A DNA stretch of 11,466 nt from Verrucomicrobiales bacterium. GTDB taxonomy: Bacteria > Verrucomicrobiota > Verrucomicrobiia > Limisphaerales > UBA11320. Position 1 is the first letter of the stretch. Each line of letters starts with the position of its first letter. A model generated the notes under the pieces. It was not told the origin of the DNA. It ran no database searches and saw only the letters and a list, made by a program, of their open reading frames with translations. Positions 1 to 7,192 of the stretch are shown piece after piece. Where the stretch lies: assembly GCA_003452185.1 (NCBI GenBank), contig DMJJ01000422.1, forward strand, positions 1 through 11,466. The letters are read 5' to 3'. Position numbers and translations under genes: made by a program.

Positions 1-71
1 CGCTGAGCGGCGCCGTCCGGTGGTACTGCCTCAAGGCGCTGGAGGAGCTCTCCCCCGCCGTTCAGGGCTGA
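1..71 (+). CDS. 3' end of an unidentified upstream gene (partial)
   Basis: Reading from base 3 there is an open frame of 22 codons ending in TGA at 69-71. The visible C-terminus is LSGAVRWYCLKALEELSPAV followed by QG. Its start lies outside the window. The amphipathic composition and the position, only 7 nt before the ATG of the MFS gene, suggest a real gene in the same operon, but 22 residues are too few to name a family. The alternative is chance open frame at the edge. Confidence 0.45.
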   Translation, partial: LSGAVRWYCLKALEELSPAVQG

Positions 72-78
72 CATCCCC

Positions 79-1245
79 ATGGCGCGTCCCGGCTCACGGT
101 TGGGTCTCTTCTTTCTCGAGGGGGTGAACTCCTTCGGGGCCGCGCTCTATTTCAATTACCTGTTTTTTCTCCTCCGTCAGGAATTTCACCTCTCCGCCGC
201 GGCCTCCCTCGGAATCGCGGCCCTGCATGGCGGGGTCTACATGATGATGTCGCGGACCGCCGGGGCCGTCGTTCGGCGATGGGGGTACGTTGGGACCTTC
301 CGGATCGGATGCGCCGCCGTGACCGTCGCGCTCGTGGCCGGGGGGCTCGTCCAGGGAAACCTGGCAGCCCAGGTCGGGGTGTTCGTCGCCTGGACCCTGG
401 GAATCTGCCTCACCTGGCCGCCGCTGCAGGCGATGGCCACCGAGGGGGAGGGTCGTGAGGAGACCGCCCGGGCGGTCGGCATTTACAACCTCGTCTGGTC
501 CGGGATGGCCGGGATTTCAAACTTTGTGGGGGGGGGAATCTACGACCGGTTTGGCGAGGGAAGCATCTTCTGGGGGCCTGCGCTCCTGTCGCTCCTTCTG
601 GTGGTTCTGGCCCCGCGGCTTGCCCCCGGCCTCTCCCCCGGGCCCGGGGGAGGGGACCCCGCCGTGGCGGTTCCACCCCCGTGTCGCGAGAACCAGCGGT
701 TCCTCCGCCTTGCCCGTGTTGCCAACCCATTTGCCTACGTCGCCATCAACTGCCTCATTCCGACAATCCCCCTGATCGCCTCCCGGCTTCATCTCAGCCC
801 AACCGAGTCGGGCTGGGTCAACTCAACCTGGTTTTTGGGGCGATCCGGGATGTTCCTGCTCCTGTGGCGCTGGATGGCCTGGCACTACCGCATGGACTGG
901 CTCCTGGGGTCATTCCTGGGAATGATCATCGGGTTCCTCGCCGTCGTCCTCGCGGGGCAGCTTTGGGTTCTGGTGGGCGGGCAGCTGCTCTTCGGACTGG
1001 GGCTGGGTCTGATCTATTACTCCTCGCTCTTTTACGCGATGGATGCGGGTGGGGAGAAGGGGGAGCATGGAGGATTGCACGAGTCGGCCATCGGGGCGGG
1101 AACCTGCGTGGGGCCGGCCCTGAGCGGGACCGCGATGGTGCTCCTCCCTTCCGCAGGGAACGCGGTCGCCTGGGTCGGCGGCGGCTTGCTGGCCGCGGGG
1201 TTTGTGCTCCTCGTGGGGATGAGCCGGCGGCGGCCGGCGGTTTGA
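79..1245 (+). CDS. MFS family transporter, 12 membrane helices
   Basis: The 388-residue protein is almost wholly hydrophobic, with about twelve membrane segments (roughly residues 8-31, 40-58, 74-92, 96-116, 133-151, 163-179, 215-235, 246-263, 273-292, 294-316, 335-355 and 360-381). A polar central loop with a Pro/Gly-rich stretch (about 181-205) splits it into two six-helix halves, as in the Major Facilitator Superfamily. The segment GGGIYDRFG (151-159) and the early GAVVRRWG (62-69) resemble the MFS loop motif G-x-x-x-D-R-x-G. A GAGTCVGPALSG stretch (339-350) fits a helix-packing motif of the second half. Location: inner membrane. The substrate cannot be read from the sequence. It starts 7 nt after the preceding stop codon and ends 33 nt before the Rieske gene, so the genes may be cotranscribed. 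The ATG at 79 gives a normal short cytoplasmic N-terminus. Confidence 0.85.
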   Translation: MARPGSRLGLFFLEGVNSFGAALYFNYLFFLLRQEFHLSAAASLGIAALHGGVYMMMSRTAGAVVRRWGYVGTFRIGCAAVTVALVAGGLVQGNLAAQVGVFVAWTLGICLTWPPLQAMATEGEGREETARAVGIYNLVWSGMAGISNFVGGGIYDRFGEGSIFWGPALLSLLLVVLAPRLAPGLSPGPGGGDPAVAVPPPCRENQRFLRLARVANPFAYVAINCLIPTIPLIASRLHLSPTESGWVNSTWFLGRSGMFLLLWRWMAWHYRMDWLLGSFLGMIIGFLAVVLAGQLWVLVGGQLLFGLGLGLIYYSSLFYAMDAGGEKGEHGGLHESAIGAGTCVGPALSGTAMVLLPSAGNAVAWVGGGLLAAGFVLLVGMSRRRPAV

Positions 1246-1270
1246 CCCAACGGGGTTGAGAACTTACATT
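1242..1270 (+). promoter_or_regulatory. Possible sigma-70-type promoter for the Rieske gene
   Basis: TTGACC at 1242-1247 (five of six matches to TTGACA) is followed after a 17-nt spacer by TACATT at 1265-1270 (four of six matches to TATAAT). The -35 box overlaps the stop codon of the MFS gene. A start of transcription about 7 nt after the -10 box would fall at 1276-1278, directly before the ATG at 1279, giving a leaderless or nearly leaderless message. This is a pattern match only. Confidence 0.3.
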
Positions 1271-1278
1271 CACCCCGA

Positions 1279-2037
1279 ATGTCGTTGCTTCCCCGGCGCC
1301 GCTTCCTGAGGCGGTTCGGACTCGGCCTCGCCGTTTCGGCCCTGCCGGGTCGGCGCTGGCGGGAAACGATCCTTTGGGAGGCAGCGGCGGCCACCCCCGA
1401 CGCGCCTGCCGTTGTAACCCTCTCGTTGGCCGACTTTCCCGCCTTGGGCAGCGACCTCGGCTCGGTCCGGCTGACGGTCAACCCCGTCGGACCGGATCAT
1501 TTTCCCCGGGGCAACATCTATCCCTTCCTGGTGAACCGGGTCTCCGAGGGGGTGTTTCGGGCCATGAGCGCCGAGTGCCGTCACGCCGGCTGTGTGGTGG
1601 AGTCTTATGATGAGCTCTCGGAGGGGATCCGGTGCCCTTGCCACGGTTCGGTGTACGACATCACCGGACAGCGCATCGTGGGGCCTGCCCCCGATGGATC
1701 GAGCCTGGGCCCCCTTCCCCTCATCTACGACGGGATCGGTAGTCTTCAGGTCACGATCCCGGGTCTCGCCTTTCGCATTGCCCCGTCCCGTGTTGATCTG
1801 GGGGGAGGGGGTGGTCGGCTGCGACTTCAGTTTCCAACCCTCCCGTGGGTAACCTACGAGGTCCACTTCCGGGAGCGGGTCTCTGACCCGGGCCTGCCGG
1901 TTCCATTCTCCAGCTCCCCTGAGGGTCCACCGGATCAGTGGACGGTCACAGGGGATGAGCTGCCCGCGACCGTGTATGTGGCACCCCCCGGAGGGTCCGG
2001 GTTCTTCGAGATCTCGATGCTTCTCCTGGAGGAGTGA
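1279..2037 (+). CDS. Rieske 2Fe-2S protein with Tat-type signal and C-terminal beta domain
   Basis: The 252-residue protein has both Rieske boxes: C100-R-H102-A-G-C105 and C119-P-C-H122-G-S-V-Y. By analogy with the family, C100, H102, C119 and H122 bind the 2Fe-2S cluster and C105 pairs with C121 in a disulfide. GQRIVGPAP (130-138) is the usual loop after box two. The N-terminus RRRFLRRFGLGLAVSALPG (6-24) looks like a twin-arginine signal or anchor, fitting export of a folded cluster protein. After the Rieske domain (about 45-165) a Gly-rich linker (175-179) leads to about 70 extra residues with alternating beta character and a V-T-G-D-E core. Such proteins pass electrons in quinol:acceptor complexes or oxidoreductases, but no cytochrome b or other partner gene is in view, so the partner is unknown. 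No Shine-Dalgarno is evident. Confidence 0.88.
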   Translation: MSLLPRRRFLRRFGLGLAVSALPGRRWRETILWEAAAATPDAPAVVTLSLADFPALGSDLGSVRLTVNPVGPDHFPRGNIYPFLVNRVSEGVFRAMSAECRHAGCVVESYDELSEGIRCPCHGSVYDITGQRIVGPAPDGSSLGPLPLIYDGIGSLQVTIPGLAFRIAPSRVDLGGGGGRLRLQFPTLPWVTYEVHFRERVSDPGLPVPFSSSPEGPPDQWTVTGDELPATVYVAPPGGSGFFEISMLLLEE

Positions 2038-2070
2038 GGGAGTTTACGGGGAGGCGCCAGGGGAGGGGTG

Positions 2071-3108
2071 TTACTTGATGCCAAGCTCCCGCTTCACCAG
2101 GCGAATTCCAGCCACCATGTTCACGAGCTTCTCGCGGGCCGCCCAGCGGGCGGTCTGGCTCAGGCCGCAGTCCGGGGCGAACACCAGCCGCTCCGGGGGG
2201 GCGTGCTTCAGGCAGAGGCGCACGCGGTGGGCCACCTCCTCCGGGCTCTCGATGAAGTAGCTCTTCACGTCAATGATCCCGACGGCGGCATCCATGCGCT
2301 TGGAAACCTGGGAGATCAGCTCCACCTCGGTGAAACAGGTGTTGGCCATCTCGATGTGCATCTCGTCGACGTGCATCTCGAGGAAATCAGGGAATAGCAC
2401 CGAGGCGCGCCGGCTCCCGACGGCCCGTCCCTTGTAGTTGCCAAAGCACATGTGTGTGGCCAGCCGGCAGCGCCCCCGCACCGACTCGACGGTCCGGTTG
2501 AAGATATCCACCAGGCGCCGGCGGTCCTCCCGGTGGCCGTAGCAGCTCATGGACGGCTCATCGACGCAGATCTCGGGGCACCCGGCCTCGACCAGCGCGG
2601 AGAGCTCGGCTCGCACCAGGGGGAGGAGGGCTTCGGTGACGGCGAACCGGTCCGCATACGCCCCCCCCGGGATCAGGCGTCCGCTCATGGTGTAGGGGCC
2701 CGGCACGCTCATCTTTAGGGGCTGCCATTGGGGGGCGATCCGTTGAAGGCGGCGGAACTCCTCGACGCACCCCAATCCCCTGGGGGCGCGGAGCTCCCCC
2801 GTGATCGCGTGCTTCCCGCGCTGGTCGTGGGCCGGGGGGCCCCACCGTCGCACGGGGTGGCTCTCGAGGGAAATCCCCTCCAGGTGCCCGTAGAAGGAGA
2901 GGTTGAAGTCGAGACGGGTCTGCTCCCCGTCCGTGATCACATCAAGGCCCGCCCCCATCTGGTCGTGGACCGCCGCCGTCACGGCATCCTCCTGCATCTC
3001 CTCAATATCCTTCGGGCCAAATCGGTCGAGGTGCTGGCTGGCAAATTCGAGCCATCCCGGGAACGGGTAGCTCCCGACCACGGAAGAGCGGAGCGGCGTG
3101 GATTGCAT
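2071..3108 (-). CDS. Single-domain (core) MetE-like methionine synthase
   Basis: The 345-residue protein matches the C-terminal catalytic barrel of cobalamin-independent methionine synthase. It begins with SSVVGSYPFP (8-17), has V-D-E-P at 182-185 (substrate-binding acid), and carries a full zinc set: H219 and C221 in THMCFGN, E253 in HIEMAN, and C314 in APDCGLSQ. The zinc would activate a thiol, in the known enzymes homocysteine, for methyl transfer. Canonical MetE is about 750 residues with an extra N-terminal barrel used in folate binding; that half is absent here, and no frame for it lies upstream. So the methyl donor may be a corrinoid protein or another donor rather than a folate, or the thiol may not be homocysteine. 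It is convergent with the Rieske gene (33-nt gap, no clear terminator) and divergent from the pseudopilin gene. Cytosolic. Family firm, substrate uncertain. Confidence 0.85.
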   Translation of the reverse strand: MQSTPLRSSVVGSYPFPGWLEFASQHLDRFGPKDIEEMQEDAVTAAVHDQMGAGLDVITDGEQTRLDFNLSFYGHLEGISLESHPVRRWGPPAHDQRGKHAITGELRAPRGLGCVEEFRRLQRIAPQWQPLKMSVPGPYTMSGRLIPGGAYADRFAVTEALLPLVRAELSALVEAGCPEICVDEPSMSCYGHREDRRRLVDIFNRTVESVRGRCRLATHMCFGNYKGRAVGSRRASVLFPDFLEMHVDEMHIEMANTCFTEVELISQVSKRMDAAVGIIDVKSYFIESPEEVAHRVRLCLKHAPPERLVFAPDCGLSQTARWAAREKLVNMVAGIRLVKRELGIK

Positions 3109-3198
3109 GAACCCGATCGTGCCTGCAATGGGGACGCGAGAAAAGTCGGAAAAGTGCCTGGCGGGTCGTGCGACGCCCTACTGCAAAAACCGCTTAAG

Positions 3199-3212
3199 CT
3201 GTCCCGGGACAG
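3199..3212. promoter_or_regulatory. 14-bp perfect palindrome, possible operator
   Basis: CTGTCCCGGGACAG is a perfect palindrome without a spacer. It lies 91 bp before the MetE-like start and 145 bp before the pseudopilin start. Its symmetry fits the binding site of a dimeric regulator, but no regulator gene is in the window and the target gene is unknown. Confidence 0.3.
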
Positions 3213-3228
3213 TGCCGATATCCGGAAC

Positions 3229-3245
3229 AGCGATTAGTTATCGCT
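3229..3245. repeat. Inverted repeat with 6-bp arms
   Basis: AGCGAT (3229-3234) and ATCGCT (3240-3245) are perfect inverted copies around TAGTT. It sits 17 bp from the 14-bp palindrome in the same AT-richer patch. It may be an operator or a small hairpin; there is no T-run to suggest a terminator. Confidence 0.28.
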
Positions 3246-3357
3246 TACGATCGTGGGTTGTTGGACCCGTGAATAGGGATGCCTGCAGACGTGGGGAGGC
3301 AGACCGGCGAGACCAGCCCCGTGTCGAACAAAACAAGTGAACGAAGTGTTGCCTACA

Positions 3358-4002
3358 ATGAAAACTAAGTCTCTGCAGCGGACCCGCGGGTTTACGCTGG
3401 TGGAAATGATCGGTGTGCTCGCGATCATCGGTGTGCTGGCCGCGGTGCTGGTCCCGAAGGTGTTTGATGCCATCGCGAGGAGCAAGGTCAATGGGACCGT
3501 CATGGCCTGGAACGCCCTCCGGACCGCCACCATCGACTACTACGCCAAGAGCAATTCCTTTCCGGTCCGGAACGGCACGGGCACGGCGGACACCGCCGTG
3601 GCCGCCGGCCGCTTTGACGCCGACCTCCTTCTGGCCGGCTTCATCGACAAGCTCGTCCAGGTCCCGATCGGCACCACGACCACCACGGGCGCCCTGACCG
3701 CCCGGACGCACGTTCGCGCCCGGAACGGCGTGGCAACCGGCGCGGTCACGGTGACCGCGGCGAACAGCGGCAACAACTTTGACCTCGATAACAACCCGGC
3801 GACGGCCGACTTCACCACGGCGAACATCGTGGTGAGCCTCATGATCCCCGGGGTTCCGCTGAAGGACGCGATCCAGCTCAACTCGATCGTCGACAGCGTG
3901 AACAACACCGGCACGGCTGCCGACACCTCGGGCCGATGCATCTACTCGGCGCCTGCGGCCAACGGCACCGTCACGGTTTATCTCTACGTGGCCCACCAGT
4001 AG
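3358..4002 (+). CDS. GspG-like type II secretion pseudopilin
   Basis: The 214-residue protein has a classic class III prepilin signal: an 11-residue basic leader MKTKSLQRTRG, then F12-T-L-V-E16 and a hydrophobic helix to about residue 34. Prepilin peptidase would cut after G11, leaving N-terminal Phe and Glu at +5. The rest is a Thr/Asn/Ala-rich globular part ending in a beta-rich tail (GTVTVYLYVAHQ). Of the three pseudopilins here it has the simplest architecture and the best signal, so it is the likely major subunit; this is inferred. A GTG at 3337 in the same frame would add seven residues before the basic leader; the ATG at 3358 is preferred because it gives a typical leader length. It stands alone between a 249-bp and a 277-bp gap and is followed by a stable hairpin, so it may be transcribed or stabilised separately from gspE. 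Confidence 0.88.
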   Translation: MKTKSLQRTRGFTLVEMIGVLAIIGVLAAVLVPKVFDAIARSKVNGTVMAWNALRTATIDYYAKSNSFPVRNGTGTADTAVAAGRFDADLLLAGFIDKLVQVPIGTTTTTGALTARTHVRARNGVATGAVTVTAANSGNNFDLDNNPATADFTTANIVVSLMIPGVPLKDAIQLNSIVDSVNNTGTAADTSGRCIYSAPAANGTVTVYLYVAHQ

Positions 4003-4017
4003 GCCCGGGTCCGGGCC
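4002..4017 (+). terminator. GC-rich hairpin at the end of the pseudopilin gene
   Basis: GGCCCG (4002-4007) and CGGGCC (4012-4017) pair perfectly around GGTC, starting at the last base of the TAG stop codon. No T-run follows, so it is not a textbook intrinsic terminator. It could weaken readthrough or protect the 3' end of the pseudopilin message. Confidence 0.35.
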
Positions 4018-4279
4018 AGCGAGGGTGCCGCGCCGAACCCACCGACGTGAGTCCCAAGTGCCCCAACGCCCCCGCCGATAAAAGGTGGGGAAGGGTCGGA
4101 AAGCCGGCCATGACTTCGTTCCTTGTTCGCCGACTGCCGGTCGTGGCGGGACTCGATCCCAGCCCGGCCGGCAGCGCGCGTTCCGCCCTGCGGCGGATGC
4201 CTGCAACCCCGTTCCTCGCTGCCGTGAACGCCGAGTAGCCGCCAACGCCCCCTTACCCCACCTCCAACGGAAACCGGAT
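4018..4279 (+). other. Non-coding gap between pseudopilin gene and gspE
   Basis: These 262 bases are GC-rich. The gspE frame stays open upstream to a GTG at 4085, but the translation is Arg/Pro-rich and unlike the ATPase family, so it is judged non-coding. A separate 42-codon frame (ATG 4110 to TAG 4238), preceded by purine-rich GGGGAAGGG, encodes a small basic peptide beginning MTSFLVRRLP; evidence for it is weak. No convincing promoter was recognised. Confidence 0.5.
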
Positions 4280-5953
4280 ATGTCTGCCTCGCAACCCGCC
4301 GCACGTCTTGGTGACTGGCTCCTGGATCAAGGCCATGTCACCCAAGTCCAGCTCGATCTCGCCCTCCGCGAACAAAAGCGGAAGGGGGGGATGCTTGGGG
4401 AGGTGCTTGTCGAGTTGGGGTTCGTCAACGAATCGCTCCTCGCCAGCTTCCTCGCCTCCAAGACCCAGGGGCAGTCCGTCGATCTCGCCCATGCGGAGAT
4501 CACCCCCGACCTGATTGCCTACGTCCCGGAGTCGCTGGCCCGCCGCTTCACGGCGATCCCCGTCTCCTTCGAGGAGGGGCTCCTGAAGGTGGCCATCTCC
4601 GACCCGCTGAACGTCCTCGCATTCGACGCCCTCGAGCAGGCGACCAAGCTTCGGGTCGAACTCGTGGCCGCCGCTGAAGGGGACATCCTCCAGGCCCTCG
4701 ACCGTCATTACACGAACGCCGGTCGTCTGGATGAGTTGGTCGACGAGCTGCTCAAGCTCGGATCCGAGACCCTCTCCAACACCACCGAGTCGGATGCCCC
4801 GATGATCCGCCTCGCGGACCGGATCATCAACGAGGCGGTGATGATGGGGGCCAGCGACATCCACATCCAGCCGGAGGAGAAGTTCCTCCGGATCCGGTGG
4901 CGCAAGGATGGCCTTCTGCATCCAGGCTACCTGATCCCGAAGGAGCTTCAGCTGGCGCTTGCCGCCCGGTTCAAGATTTTGGGCAAGATGGATATCGCCG
5001 ACTCCCGGCGTCCGCAGGGGGGACGTTGCAACATGACCGTCGGAGGGCGGGAGGTGGGCCTGCGGCTTTCGAGCCTACCGACCTCGTTCGGTGAAAGCGT
5101 CGTGATCCGGATCCTCGACCGGGCGAACTCCAAGCTCGACCTTGATCGACTCGGGATGCCGCCGGACATGAACAAGAAGTTCCGGGAGCTCCTCGAGCGT
5201 CCCTACGGGATCATCCTCGTCACCGGTCCGACCGGAAGCGGCAAGACGACCACCCTTTACTCGGCGCTGTCGCAGATCAACGCCGCCGAGAAGAGCGTCT
5301 TCACCCTTGAGGATCCGATCGAGTTCCAGCTTCCACTCGTCCGCCAGACCCAGGTCAACGAGAGCGTGGGCCTGACCTTCGCGGAGGGCCTCAGGACCCT
5401 GCTCCGGCAGGATCCCGACGTGATCCTGATCGGTGAGACCCGGGATCCCGAGACCGCCCAGCTCATGGTGCGGGCCGCCCTGACGGGGCATCTGGTTTTC
5501 TCCACGCTCCATACGAACGACGCCGCCGGCGCCGTTCCCCGCCTGGTTGACCTGGGCGCGGAGGCCTTCCTCCTCGCCCCCACGCTTGCCGGCGTGCTCG
5601 CCCAACGGCTGGTCCGCAAGCTCTGCCCCGATTGCCGAAAACCGGTCGGGGATCCCAAGGCCGCGCTGGCCCGACTCAACCTCCGGCTTCCCGAGGATCT
5701 TCCGCCGACCCTCTGGGAGGCCGTGGGCTGTCCGTCGTGCCACAACACGGGATACTCGGGTCGACTCGGCGTCTACGAGCTCCTGGTCATTGAGCCTGAG
5801 CATCAGCAGATCATCATTGGGGGGGCCGACCAGCTGAAGCTCCGTGAGGCGGCCGATCGCACCGGATTCAAGCCAATGATCGTCGACGGGGTGCAGAAGG
5901 CGATGCGGGGCCTGACAACCCTTTCTGAAGTCCTGCGTGTCACCCAGGCCTGA
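4280..5953 (+). CDS. gspE: GspE/PilB-type assembly ATPase
   Basis: The 557-residue protein has the full layout of the family. Residues 1-145 form the N-terminal GspE/MshE-type domain (LGDWLLDQGHV..., ISDPLNVLAFDAL). The N2 domain contains ASDIHIQPEE (191-200). The ATPase core has Walker A GPTGSGKT (316-323), the Asp box FTLEDPIEF (341-349), Walker B-like DPDVILIGETRD (378-389) and the His box STLHTND (408-414). A zinc-binding tetracysteine is present: C449, C452, C484, C487, which marks GspE/PilB rather than the retraction ATPase PilT. It acts as a cytoplasmic hexamer that drives pseudopilin assembly with GspF. The ATG at 4280 is chosen because the conserved N-terminal domain begins right after it. 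The gspF start follows 27 nt downstream, indicating one operon. No catalytic residue is missing. GspE and PilB cannot be separated by sequence alone here. Confidence 0.95.
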   Translation: MSASQPAARLGDWLLDQGHVTQVQLDLALREQKRKGGMLGEVLVELGFVNESLLASFLASKTQGQSVDLAHAEITPDLIAYVPESLARRFTAIPVSFEEGLLKVAISDPLNVLAFDALEQATKLRVELVAAAEGDILQALDRHYTNAGRLDELVDELLKLGSETLSNTTESDAPMIRLADRIINEAVMMGASDIHIQPEEKFLRIRWRKDGLLHPGYLIPKELQLALAARFKILGKMDIADSRRPQGGRCNMTVGGREVGLRLSSLPTSFGESVVIRILDRANSKLDLDRLGMPPDMNKKFRELLERPYGIILVTGPTGSGKTTTLYSALSQINAAEKSVFTLEDPIEFQLPLVRQTQVNESVGLTFAEGLRTLLRQDPDVILIGETRDPETAQLMVRAALTGHLVFSTLHTNDAAGAVPRLVDLGAEAFLLAPTLAGVLAQRLVRKLCPDCRKPVGDPKAALARLNLRLPEDLPPTLWEAVGCPSCHNTGYSGRLGVYELLVIEPEHQQIIIGGADQLKLREAADRTGFKPMIVDGVQKAMRGLTTLSEVLRVTQA

Positions 5954-5980
5954 CTCCAATCCGACAACTGAAAAACCGCC

Positions 5981-7192
5981 ATGCCTCGCTACGGATTCAT
6001 CGCCATCGACGACCGGGGACGGGAGTATCGTGCCGTGGACGAGGCCATGTCCGAGGCCGCCCTTGAGGGGCGGTTGCGGAAGGCCGGCCACTGGGTGGCC
6101 AAGGCGTGGGAGATCCGGCCCATGCTTCAAAAGGGAGGGCTCTTTGGCGGGTCGATCCGGGTCCCCACGCGCCCGCTGACGGAATTCTTTCTCCAGCTCT
6201 CGATGCAGCTCAAGGCGGGGATCCCGGTCCTGACCGCCCTCTCTGGGGAGGCCGGCGAGAGCCCCCACCCGGGGCTGAAGCGGGTCGTGCAGGATCTCAG
6301 CGAGCGGGTCCAGTCGGGCCAGACCCTGAGTGAGGCGATGGCGGCCCACCCCAAGGCGTTCCCCCGGGTCGTGGTGAACCTGACCAAGGCCGGGGAGGCG
6401 AGCGGCAACCTGGCCGAGACCTGCAACCGGATACGCCTCTACATGGAGTGGCAGGAACGGATCATGGCCGACATGCGACAGGCGCTGACCTACCCGGCCT
6501 TCGTCCTCGTTTGCGCCCTGGCGTTCGTGTTCATTGTGTTCACGCTCCTCATTCCCCGGTTTGCCAAGCTGCTGGCCGAGCTGAATGTCCCGCTCCCGCT
6601 CCTGACGCAGATCATGATGCGGACCAGCGACTTTTTCGTGCACAACTGGGCCGGAGTCCTGGGCGGGGTCGCCGCGACCTGGGCGGGGTTGCATTTCGGC
6701 ACCCGTCTGAGCCCAGGGTTTGCCCTGCTGGTGGACCGGGCGAAGCTCAAGATCCCGGTGATCGGGGGGCTTTGGTGCATGATTGGCATGGCGCGGTTCG
6801 CCCAGAACCTGGGGGTCATGTACGGCGCCGGAATCGCCCTGCCCGAGGCCCTCGGGATGGTCGCCGGCCTCACGGGCAACCGTGTGCTCGAGAAGTCGAT
6901 CACTGAGCTGCGCCAGGCGGTCACCGAGGGGCGCCAGATGCATAGTGTCATGGGGAGCCATCCCATCTTCAGCAAGCTCGTCTCCCAGATGATCGCCGTG
7001 GGGGAGACCACCGGCAGCCTTGCCACCGCGTTGGAGAATGTTTCCGACTACTACAACGAGGTCCTCCCGCGCCAGATCAAGCGGATGTTCAGCCTCCTCG
7101 AGCCCCTGATGATCGTCGGCCTGGTGGGGTTCGTTGGCATGGTCGCCCTCTCCATTTTCCTCCCCATCGTCAGCCTCCTCAACATCCGATGA
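5981..7192 (+). CDS. gspF: GspF/PilC-type inner-membrane platform protein
   Basis: The 403-residue protein has the normal length and tandem T2SSF domains, at about residues 69-191 and 272-395. Each repeat carries the conserved turn: KAGEASGNL (136-144) and AVGETTGSL (339-347). Three membrane segments are visible at about 171-191, 222-240 and 374-394. The N-terminal 60 residues (MPRYGFIAIDDRGRE...) are the usual cytoplasmic region of the family. GspF sits at the base of the pseudopilus and transmits motion from the ATPase to pseudopilins in the membrane. Its last bases overlap the ATG of the next pseudopilin gene (ATGA at 7189-7192), so the two are likely translationally coupled. No clear Shine-Dalgarno sequence precedes the ATG. 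Confidence 0.95.
   Translation: MPRYGFIAIDDRGREYRAVDEAMSEAALEGRLRKAGHWVAKAWEIRPMLQKGGLFGGSIRVPTRPLTEFFLQLSMQLKAGIPVLTALSGEAGESPHPGLKRVVQDLSERVQSGQTLSEAMAAHPKAFPRVVVNLTKAGEASGNLAETCNRIRLYMEWQERIMADMRQALTYPAFVLVCALAFVFIVFTLLIPRFAKLLAELNVPLPLLTQIMMRTSDFFVHNWAGVLGGVAATWAGLHFGTRLSPGFALLVDRAKLKIPVIGGLWCMIGMARFAQNLGVMYGAGIALPEALGMVAGLTGNRVLEKSITELRQAVTEGRQMHSVMGSHPIFSKLVSQMIAVGETTGSLATALENVSDYYNEVLPRQIKRMFSLLEPLMIVGLVGFVGMVALSIFLPIVSLLNIR

Larger units (their letters stand above)
3109..3357. other. Divergent intergenic region between MetE-like and pseudopilin genes
   Basis: These 249 bases separate two gene starts that point away from each other, so promoters for both must lie here. The segment from about 3180 to 3260 is richer in A/T than the flanks and contains two perfect inverted repeats. 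No convincing -35/-10 pair or -24/-12 pair was found on either strand, and no reading frame in it looks coding. The pseudopilin start has no clear Shine-Dalgarno sequence. Confidence 0.6.

Noticed and set aside
3122..3137. Sigma-54-like element for the MetE-like gene on the - strand
   Set aside because: TCGC takes the place of TGGC, so the essential GG of the -24 box is lost although TTGCA and the spacing fit.
3258..3286. TTGTTG/TTGGAC as -35 box of the pseudopilin promoter
   Set aside because: No acceptable -10 hexamer is found 16-18 nt downstream of either one.
3277..4205. Repeat GGATGCCTGCA at 3277-3287 and 4195-4205
   Set aside because: Several 11-base repeats are expected by chance in a window of this size and composition, and nothing around the two copies matches.
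3238..4245. Open frame of 335 codons on the - strand
   Set aside because: Antisense to the pseudopilin at 3358-4002 and Arg/Gly/Val-rich; no motif, no ribosome site.
4085..4279. N-terminal extension of gspE from a GTG
   Set aside because: The added residues are Arg/Pro/Cys-rich and unlike the family, whereas the conserved N-terminal domain begins right after the ATG at 4280.
5075..6961. Open frame of 628 codons on the - strand
   Set aside because: Antisense to gspE and gspF, with low-complexity composition and no family motif; a mirror effect of high GC at third positions.
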